In this document: positions 7,597 through 12,909 of the stretch, in pieces | Position numbering within the stretch: the stretch's first letter is position 1 | Layout: each line of letters starts with the position of its first letter | From: CAYOFK01 sp964403185 | GTDB taxonomy: Bacteria > Bacteroidota > Bacteroidia > Bacteroidales > VadinHA17 | Reading direction: 5' to 3' | Assembly: GCA_964403185.1 (NCBI GenBank) | Contig: CAYOFK010000038.1 | Location: forward strand, 1-18,975 | DNA length: 18,975 nucleotides | Program-made: the position numbers and the translations under genes | Notes under the pieces: generated by a model | Databases searched by the model: none | Told to the model about the DNA's origin: nothing | What the model saw: the letters and a program-made list of their open reading frames with translations, nothing else

Positions 7597-9213
7597 TTAT
7601 CCTGAAGTGATGTAATCAATGGCCTTTTGCAAGGTATAGTCCACCTCTTTCCAGATGGGATAAAATCCTTCATTATCCAGAATGTTACGGGCAATGTAGG
7701 CCTTGATCTCGGTATGGATGATCCGGCCGGAAACCTTGAGGTCGGTTCCCGATGGTTTGACGCCTTCTGAAGCAGCGTATTCCACAAATTTACTAAGCAG
7801 ATCCCGGGTTTCAAGATAGTTATTCATGGCGTTGGAAGTCTTGAATTCTGCCAGTGCGGACCGGTGGGTATCCGTATATTGAAAGGCATACCTGTAGATG
7901 AGCCCCCGCATTCTTACCTTTCTGAAGAAGGGTGAAATACCTGTTGTGTCTATAGGTACAAATATGTCGGGCATGATGCCGCCGCCACCATATACGATCT
8001 TGCCTCCCGGAGTTACAAATTTTAACGAATCTGCAAATTTGATGCTGTCTGCCGACTGCAATTCACCGTTCTGGAAACGGTCCCTGAGGTCGTGGTAATA
8101 ATCATCAGTGCCATTTGTATATGGTTTTTGAATGCTTCTGCCTACCGGTGTGTAATAGCGTGCAATGGTCAGCCGTAGCATCGATCCGTCAGGCAACACA
8201 ATAGGCTCCTGAACCAGGCCCTTGCCAAAAGAACGGCGCCCCATGATGTCGCCGCGGTCGTTATCCTGGATAGCGCCGGCAATAATCTCACTGGCTGAGG
8301 CAGACCATTCATCTATAAGGACCAGGATCTTACCGTCCTGAAACCGGCCCTTGCCATCAGCGTAGAGGTTTTCACGGGGATGTGCCCGGCCTTCAGTATA
8401 TACAATCAGCGACTTTTCAGGAAGGAACTGATTGGCAAGTTTCGTTGCAGGATCCATATAGCCGCCACTGTTACCCCTGAGATCCAGGATCATGTGTTTC
8501 ATTCCCCGGCCTTCCAGTTTTTCCAGCGCCTCCAGGAATTCCCTGAATGTGGTTCGTGCAAATGTGGTGATCTTTATATAGCCGGTGGAGTCATCTACCA
8601 TATAAGAAGCATCCACACTATATAATGGAATTTTGTCACGTGTAATGGTAAAATGGATGATGTCATGTGCGGGTTTTCTTAAAATGCCAACATTTACCCT
8701 GGTTCCCCGGGGTCCTTTTAATTTCTTAACAATATCGTTCTGATTAATATTTACACCGGCCACCACAGAGTCTTCAATTTCAACAATGCGGTCGCCGGCC
8801 TGAATGCCCACTTTTTCGGAAGGGCCGCCTTTGATAACTGAAATAACCACAACCGTGTCGTTGGGCATATTAAAGCTCACACCTATGCCGTCAAAGTTGC
8901 CCTCAAGGGGTTCCTGAACCCGCATTACCTCGCGTGCAGGAATGTAAATGGAATGCGGATCGAGTTGTTTCAGGAGTTCGGGAATAGCGGTCTCCTCCAG
9001 GTCTTTACGGTTAACAGAATCCACATATTCAGATTCGATATAATTGATGATACCACTGATCTTATCGATGGAGGGAATAAAGCCGGAATGGGGATTTACG
9101 CCTTTTCTTTTTTGCACTTCGATTCCGGTAAATAAACCACCAACCAAAACCAATGACAACACAATGGGCAAATATATTTTGATCTCTTTAATACGTTTAT
9201 TTAGTTTTTCCAT
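7597..9213 (-). CDS. S41 C-terminal processing peptidase (CtpA/Prc-like)
   Basis: This envelope serine protease of 538 residues has one N-terminal membrane segment or uncleaved signal anchor (about 12-31), a helical linker, a PDZ domain (about 100-180, GDRIVEIEDSVVAGV) and the S41 catalytic domain (about 195-420). The Ser-Lys dyad is Ser306 in SASASEIIAGA and Lys331 in RSFGKGLVQ, with the 25-residue spacing known from plant CtpA. YYTPVGRSIQ matches the family motif after the dyad. The C-terminal 120 residues are a helical extension common in Bacteroidota homologues. It likely degrades or trims periplasmic proteins recognised by their C-termini. It starts four bases after the dCMP deaminase stop, so both are in one transcript. 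Confidence 0.92.
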   Translation of the reverse strand: MEKLNKRIKEIKIYLPIVLSLVLVGGLFTGIEVQKRKGVNPHSGFIPSIDKISGIINYIESEYVDSVNRKDLEETAIPELLKQLDPHSIYIPAREVMRVQEPLEGNFDGIGVSFNMPNDTVVVISVIKGGPSEKVGIQAGDRIVEIEDSVVAGVNINQNDIVKKLKGPRGTRVNVGILRKPAHDIIHFTITRDKIPLYSVDASYMVDDSTGYIKITTFARTTFREFLEALEKLEGRGMKHMILDLRGNSGGYMDPATKLANQFLPEKSLIVYTEGRAHPRENLYADGKGRFQDGKILVLIDEWSASASEIIAGAIQDNDRGDIMGRRSFGKGLVQEPIVLPDGSMLRLTIARYYTPVGRSIQKPYTNGTDDYYHDLRDRFQNGELQSADSIKFADSLKFVTPGGKIVYGGGGIMPDIFVPIDTTGISPFFRKVRMRGLIYRYAFQYTDTHRSALAEFKTSNAMNNYLETRDLLSKFVEYAASEGVKPSGTDLKVSGRIIHTEIKAYIARNILDNEGFYPIWKEVDYTLQKAIDYITSG

Positions 9214-9217
9214 ATTC

Positions 9218-9667
9218 TTATGGTTCCATGTGAATGGTCTCTATTCCGGCTCTTTTAAGCAGGTCAATGCCTGATTCATCCCTGTAATTTTCGGAATATA
9301 CCACCCTTTTTATACCCGATTGAATGATGAGTTTGGCGCACTCCATACAGGGAGAGGCCGTAATATATAAGGTGGCTCCCTCACTGCTGTTATTTGATTT
9401 GGCCACTTTGGTAATGGCATTGGCCTCGGCATGCAATACATAGGCCTTAGTATTCCCTTCTTCGTCTTCGCAGACGTTTTCAAAGCCCATGGGAGTGCCG
9501 TTATACCCATCGGAAATGATCATACGGTCTTTCACTATCAATGCTCCGACTTTTCGTCTTTCGCAATATGAATTTTGCGACCAGGTACGGGCCATTTCCA
9601 GGTACCTCCGGTCGAATTCCGGCTGGCGTTTGCCATAGGGCTTCAGTGCTGTTTTTTCCGGACTCAT
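9218..9667 (-). CDS. dCMP deaminase (deoxycytidylate deaminase)
   Basis: This 149-residue member of the zinc cytidine-deaminase superfamily deaminates dCMP to dUMP and supplies thymidylate synthesis. The zinc site is His79 with catalytic Glu81 in HAEANAI, plus Cys107 and Cys110 in PCMEC. The N-terminal segment (residues 20-60, with RRKVGALIVKDRMIISDGYNG) matches the dCMP deaminase/ComEB type rather than free cytidine deaminases. It is the first gene of a two-gene transcript with the S41 protease. An exact Bacteroidota -7 box (TAAGTTTG) ends 10 bases upstream of the ATG, and a terminator-like hairpin stands directly before it. Confidence 0.92.
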   Translation of the reverse strand: MSPEKTALKPYGKRQPEFDRRYLEMARTWSQNSYCERRKVGALIVKDRMIISDGYNGTPMGFENVCEDEEGNTKAYVLHAEANAITKVAKSNNSSEGATLYITASPCMECAKLIIQSGIKRVVYSENYRDESGIDLLKRAGIETIHMEP

Positions 9668-9677
9668 AATGTAGGGT

Positions 9678-9685
9678 CAAACTTA
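9678..9685 (-). promoter_or_regulatory. Bacteroidota -7 box TAAGTTTG before the dCMP deaminase gene
   Basis: This is an exact match to TAnnTTTG on the minus strand, 10 bases upstream of the ATG at 9667. Used as a promoter, it would give a nearly leaderless transcript. I see no TTTG -33 box at the right distance, so the site is tentative. Confidence 0.35.
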
Positions 9686-9686
9686 C

Positions 9687-9710
9687 AAAAAAACCCTCAA
9701 TCTGGAGGGT
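9687..9710 (-). terminator. Rho-independent terminator reading leftward
   Basis: On the minus strand ACCCTC-CAGATT-GAGGGT is followed by a run of seven T, the classic form. It stands 20 bases before the dCMP deaminase start, but no minus-strand gene now lies directly upstream. The nearest leftward gene is tRNA-Leu, 2.6 kb to the right. Either it ended a lost gene or it attenuates the dCMP deaminase transcript. Confidence 0.65.
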
Positions 9711-9716
9711 CTTGTG

Positions 9717-9741
9717 GTACCCAAAAGTTTATTGCCGGCAC
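9717..9741 (-). pseudogene. Possible degraded tRNA 3' end
   Basis: Read on the minus strand this is GTGCCGG, eleven unrelated bases, then TGGGTAC followed by CA. In the intact tRNA-Leu at 12343-12426, GTGCCGG (T-arm) and TGGGTAC (acceptor end) occur in the same order, 14 bases apart. Here TGGGTA is followed by CCA, and a terminator starts four bases after it, as expected behind a tRNA. The 3' half of the T-stem is missing, so it cannot be functional. The matching blocks are only seven bases each, so chance is a serious alternative. Confidence 0.3.
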
Positions 9742-9853
9742 AATCATGCCCTTGAAGGTTAATGTATTTTCGAGAAAATAAATTACTAAGTTAAGGTATT
9801 TTTATTAATAGCATATTGCTTAGTTTTAATCCTATATTTTAATTGATTTTGGA

Positions 9854-10154
9854 ATGATCTTAAGATTTTGCATAATTATTCCAATAATTCTCTCATGGCA
9901 TAACATTACTCTCTGTCAAGAACAAAAATCCAGCATTTCATTTGCACTAAGTTTTACGCTACACATCAAACTGGTGAGTAGAGCAAGACTTTTTAACGAT
10001 TCTTTGATCAAAGACAAGGTTGTTATTAAACGAAATCCAAATTCATCCAAAGGGAGCATATGAACATGATGAAGGTTATGAAACACTTAATATATATAGA
10101 TTCCCGAGTTTATTAAGAAATAAATTGTATGTTTATTTAGAAATAAATTGCTAA
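9854..10154 (+). pseudogene. Frameshifted small secreted-protein gene
   Basis: An ATG at 9854 opens a 69-codon frame starting with a signal peptide (MILRFCIIIPIILSWHNITLCQ) and stopping at 10061-10063. Near the AAAGGGA run at about 10050 a second frame takes over. It continues without a stop to TAA at 10152-10154 (AYEHDEGYETLNIYRFPSLL, then a beta-strand-like end, LYVYLEINC), giving about 100 residues if joined. The N-terminus has the same plan as the next gene (signal peptide ending CQ, then Q and a strand with SF), so it may be the truncated remains of a related beta-barrel protein. It is AT-rich like its neighbours. A real but short 69-residue protein remains possible. Confidence 0.4.
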
Positions 10155-10201
10155 TCACGCTGAACATGGATTGAATTTTTCAGGAAATTATTTACAATGA
10201 A

Positions 10202-10942
10202 ATGAGAATATTCTATTTAATCCTTGCGCTTTACCTAATCGGAATTTATTCAGTCTTTTGTCAGAACCAAGAATACAAGCTGTCATTTGACTTTTATTGG
10301 TCGCCATCCATTTCCCAGTCGATAAATAAATTTGTCCCGAGCTCGAATTATGTTAAATATCCCGCCGCCTTGGGTAATCATCGTGAAGAAAAGAACATTT
10401 TATTCCTTTCTAACTTTGGTTTAGCTTTTATTTTTTCAGGTTCTGATAAGGTAAGTTTTGGGATTGGAGTTGCTTTTGTGAAAAGAGGGGGTAAAACTGA
10501 AAACTCATTAATTATAAATTATCCGCATTTAATATCCAAAAGAGATAGTAGCCATTTTTATAAGAATTCAACGCTTCGATGGTATTATAATTGTTTAGAT
10601 TTCCCAATTTCACTTAGTTTGCGTCATTTAAACAAATCATCTTGGAATACCAATCTCAAAGTTTCCTTTTCAATAAGCTACATACTAAGACTCTGGACTC
10701 ACAGTAAAGGTGTATTTGTTAATGACTCATCATTCACTCATAAAACCAAATGGGACAATTCTAATTTAGATGATAGACTTGGTTTTGCTATTGAAGGTGG
10801 TTATAGGTTTACAAGTAGCCTCTCTGAAAAAACTTCCTTTTGGTTTGAACCATTTGTAAACTATTTGATTACAGAAAAAAGGGAAACAATGCCTCACGGC
10901 CACCTAAATGTTGGAATTCATTTCGGATTACGATTTCATTGA
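10202..10942 (+). CDS. Predicted outer-membrane beta-barrel protein, unknown function
   Basis: This 246-residue protein has a clear signal peptide (about 1-20, cleavage after VFC or VFCQ). The mature part is built of alternating polar/hydrophobic segments rich in Phe, Tyr, Trp and Ser, such as NILFLSNFGLAFIFSG, SFGIGVAFVKRGG, NLKVSFSISYILRLW and LGFAIEGGYRFTSSL. It ends with strand-like HLNVGIHFGLRFH. This is the look of PorT-like/OmpA-like small barrels in Bacteroidota, but no named family is recognised with certainty. The start ATG overlaps the tail of a short ATGA context without a strong ribosome site. The gene is visibly more AT-rich than the flanking housekeeping genes and sits in the accessory block between dcd and tRNA-Leu. 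Confidence 0.65.
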   Translation: MRIFYLILALYLIGIYSVFCQNQEYKLSFDFYWSPSISQSINKFVPSSNYVKYPAALGNHREEKNILFLSNFGLAFIFSGSDKVSFGIGVAFVKRGGKTENSLIINYPHLISKRDSSHFYKNSTLRWYYNCLDFPISLSLRHLNKSSWNTNLKVSFSISYILRLWTHSKGVFVNDSSFTHKTKWDNSNLDDRLGFAIEGGYRFTSSLSEKTSFWFEPFVNYLITEKRETMPHGHLNVGIHFGLRFH

Positions 10943-11047
10943 CATCAAATTCTTCAATGATGCAATACTAAACAAATCTCCGCCATGTTGGATTGTTTCC
11001 GTTGAAGGTTATTTAAAGCAAAACTGTATTCACCCTAACTTATAAGA

Positions 11048-12298
11048 ATGAAAACAACAATTTTAAAAATACTTATACTTACAGTATTCTCCAGCAGCTT
11101 TATAAATATATTTGGCGTTAGTGTTCAAGTATCAAATATAAATATTCCACTGGTTTGTTCAGACTATACTAATCTTTATAATAAAGAAGTTTACATTTCT
11201 CAAATTCCTTATGAAGACATGATATGGGAATTTCAATTATATCAAGATGATGGCACTCTTGTTCTAACTAACCTTATGTATTATACACAATATTCGGATG
11301 GATTTTATTTTCATCCTGGTGACGGCTGGATAAATACAGGAGATGAAGGTTGGGTAAGTATCAACTTCGGGGTTTTAAAGGCAAATAGAATAAATGGCGC
11401 TTATAAGGATTTGATATTCAAATGTAGATACAAGTTGTCATTTCCAAACGCACCATGGAGTCCTTGGATTTCCAGAGAATTCAGGGTCAAAGTTAATGAT
11501 TTAATTATTTCAGGTGGAAGAGCAGTTTGCTATTCACCAAATAAAACGTTCACGATATCCGGATATCCTGCTTCTTCAAGTTTTTCATGGACTAAAAGTT
11601 CAAACATATATGCCGTGAGTGGAGGAGGCTCTACTACATATACAGTTAGAGCAATTTCTTCACATGAACATGATGAAGGTTATGTTAAAGCAACTGTTAC
11701 AAATAGCACATGTACATGGGAAAAACAACATGATGTATGGGTGGGAATAGTTTTACCTTTAGGCTTAAGGCTGATTGACAGAACAACGGGGCTTCCCAAA
11801 TATTATTTCTGCAAGTATGAAGCCAACCCGGTTCAGGCTAAACATATTGACGGTGAAGCCTATATTGATGATTGGGATTGGGATGTCTCAGGTGGAATAA
11901 TAACTTATGATAATCCATACGGTGATAATTCAAAGGCTACTCTCAGACCAACCAGCAGTAGCTGGGAGGTGAAAATTCGAGCAGAGAATGGATGTGGTTG
12001 GTCTGAGTGGGCAGATTTGAGTGGAGACCTTATTCTTTGTGGGTATTACTTTACCATGTCTCCTAATCCTGCTAATGATTATGTTGATATTTCAATCGAA
12101 AAACCTGACAATGTGCAGAGCATAGGAAATTTTGAGATAAAAATTTATAGTGTTCTGCAGAAAGCAGTATATGAAACATCACTATCGAACAAATCTCTCG
12201 TAAGAGTTAATACCAGCCATCTTCAAGATGGTATGTATTTTGTTCATCTGATCGTAGGAAAAGAAAAGGTCGTTAAGCAACTGATTGTAAGTCATTAA
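11048..12298 (+). CDS. Secreted Ig/PKD-like protein with T9SS C-terminal sorting domain
   Basis: This 416-residue protein has an N-terminal signal peptide (about 1-23, MKTTILKILILTVFSSSF). Residues 25-155 and 155-235 look like beta-sandwich modules; the second has PKD-like features (SGYPASSSFSWTKSSNIY and TTYTVRAIS). A further module spans about 240-330. Residues from about 335 to the end form a type IX secretion sorting domain: FTMSPNPANDYVDISIE, a middle strand FEIKIYSVLQ, then LQDGMYFVHL and the terminal KQLIVSH. The protein should therefore cross the outer membrane through PorU/SprA-type machinery and be anchored or released at the cell surface. No enzymatic motif is visible, so adhesion or matrix binding is a guess. 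It shares an exact 21-base stretch (codons for EHDEGY) with the upstream pseudogene. Confidence 0.8.
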   Translation: MKTTILKILILTVFSSSFINIFGVSVQVSNINIPLVCSDYTNLYNKEVYISQIPYEDMIWEFQLYQDDGTLVLTNLMYYTQYSDGFYFHPGDGWINTGDEGWVSINFGVLKANRINGAYKDLIFKCRYKLSFPNAPWSPWISREFRVKVNDLIISGGRAVCYSPNKTFTISGYPASSSFSWTKSSNIYAVSGGGSTTYTVRAISSHEHDEGYVKATVTNSTCTWEKQHDVWVGIVLPLGLRLIDRTTGLPKYYFCKYEANPVQAKHIDGEAYIDDWDWDVSGGIITYDNPYGDNSKATLRPTSSSWEVKIRAENGCGWSEWADLSGDLILCGYYFTMSPNPANDYVDISIEKPDNVQSIGNFEIKIYSVLQKAVYETSLSNKSLVRVNTSHLQDGMYFVHLIVGKEKVVKQLIVSH

Positions 12299-12307
12299 AT
12301 TTTCTTC

Positions 12308-12336
12308 ATCAAGGCCGGGAGCAAAGTTTCCTTGAT
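12308..12336. terminator. Hairpin between the T9SS protein gene and tRNA-Leu
   Basis: ATCAAGG (12308-12314) and CCTTGAT (12330-12336) form a seven-base stem with a 15-base loop. It lies ten bases past the stop codon of the T9SS protein and seven bases past the tRNA 3' end, so it could act on either transcript. The T-runs are weak on both strands (minus: GAAGAAAATTT). Confidence 0.35.
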
Positions 12337-12342
12337 TGGTTG

Positions 12343-12426
12343 TACCCAGAGCCGGGATCGAACCGGCACGGTATTGCTACCACTGGTGTTTGAGACCAGC
12401 GCGTCTACCAATTCCGCCACCTGGGC
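12343..12426 (-). tRNA. tRNA-Leu (anticodon CAA)
   Basis: The 84-base gene folds fully: acceptor GCCCAGG with TCTGGGT (two G-T pairs), D-arm GCG/CGC with AATTGGTAGA, anticodon stem CTGGT/ACCAG with loop CTCAAAC (anticodon CAA at 12390-12392, reading UUG), and a long variable arm with GGTA-GCAA-TACC as in class II tRNAs. The T-arm is GCCGG-TTCGATC-CCGGC and the discriminator base is A. CCA is not encoded, which is common in Bacteroidota. Its 5' end lies inside the first copy of a 116-bp direct repeat. Confidence 0.97.
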
Positions 12427-12531
12427 AAGTACTAATGTTAAAAAAAACTAAAGAACAAATCATTAAGCTAATGTTGAATATCTTGACTACCATGTCGGTG
12501 GCGGAATTGACCACCCACCTCCTGGCTCTTC
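12416..12531. repeat. 116-bp perfect direct repeat, copy 1 (starts inside tRNA-Leu)
   Basis: These 116 bases are identical to 12573-12688, with a period of 157. The left end falls within the tRNA gene, so each copy carries the first 11 tRNA bases (GCCCAGGTGGC on the minus strand). Identity stops sharply on both sides. The body holds an A8 run and, at 12497-12509, GGTGGCGGAATTG, which equals tRNA bases 6-18 but on the opposite strand. This copy supplies the natural upstream sequence of the tRNA. Confidence 0.95.
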
Positions 12532-12572
12532 ACTAAAATGATCCGCTGGATCATTTCTTTACGCTCAGCCCT
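12532..12572. repeat. Hairpin spacer between the two repeat copies
   Basis: The 41-base spacer is mostly a perfect hairpin, AAATGATCC-GCT-GGATCATTT (12536-12556), followed by TTTCTTTACGCTCA-like sequence. Bases 12541-12567 match 12729-12755 at 23 of 27 positions, so this is one copy of a dispersed hairpin-plus-tail element. Confidence 0.7.
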
Positions 12573-12688
12573 GCCACCTGGGCAAGTACTAATGTTAAAA
12601 AAAACTAAAGAACAAATCATTAAGCTAATGTTGAATATCTTGACTACCATGTCGGTGGCGGAATTGACCACCCACCTCCTGGCTCTTC
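12573..12688. repeat. 116-bp perfect direct repeat, copy 2
   Basis: Second copy of the unit at 12416-12531. It begins with the same 11-base tRNA 5' fragment, but no tRNA body follows on its left; instead it abuts a REP-like hairpin spacer. The + strand tRNA-like 13-mer recurs at 12654-12666. The perfect identity means the duplication is recent or kept uniform by gene conversion. Confidence 0.95.
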
Positions 12689-12806
12689 CCTCGCCCACCG
12701 TAGACTTGTCGAAGGTGGGGCTAAAAATATCCGCCGGACCGTTTCTTCACGCTCAAACCTTTCCAGAATGGTTTGCAAATGTAATTATTAGTTTTTAACA
12801 GGACAA

Positions 12807-12833
12807 AAAGAAAATCCAGCCCGGATTTTCTTT
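12807..12833. terminator. Bidirectional terminator-like hairpin
   Basis: AAAGAAAATCC and GGATTTTCTTT are perfect 11-base arms around AGCCC, with A/T-rich flanks on both sides, so it could end transcription in either direction. No gene now ends directly at it, the nearest rightward one being the T9SS protein 500 bases away. Confidence 0.5.
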
Positions 12834-12873
12834 AAAATGATATTTGTTATGGTTTTCCTCTTTGTCATCTTGT

Positions 12874-12881
12874 TACATTTG
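12874..12881 (+). promoter_or_regulatory. Bacteroidota -7 box TACATTTG before the ALDH gene
   Basis: This is an exact TAnnTTTG match 28 bases upstream of the preferred ATG at 12910, leaving a leader of about 20 bases. TTTG sequences occur further upstream, but not at the consensus spacing. It supports the 12910 start over the in-frame TTG at 12844, which would lie upstream of the promoter. Confidence 0.5.
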
Positions 12882-12909
12882 TCAGATAAACCTAAAATTT
12901 TTCACCACC

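Larger units (their letters stand above)
12689..12909. other. Gene-free region between the repeat and the ALDH gene
   Basis: No gene is visible. It holds a CCCACC/GGTGGG hairpin (12694-12719), a second copy of the hairpin-plus-tail element (12729-12755), a bidirectional terminator-like hairpin (12807-12833) and a -7 promoter box (12874-12881). The sequence around 12713-12694 on the minus strand (CTTCGACAAG) resembles REP-type repeats seen in many bacterial genomes; that comparison is from memory. Confidence 0.6.

Noticed and set aside
12416..12688. CRISPR array
   Set aside because: There are only two copies of a 116-base unit with one 41-base spacer and no cas genes; far outside CRISPR dimensions.
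12336..12798. Open frames of 66-86 codons on both strands across the tRNA and direct repeats
   Set aside because: They run through the tRNA gene and both repeat copies, their protein sequences merely repeat the duplication, and none has a ribosome site or plausible domain.
12844..12909. In-frame upstream extension of the ALDH gene from a TTG
   Set aside because: It adds 22 residues not typical of the family and starts before the exact -7 box at 12874; the ATG at 12910 fits better.
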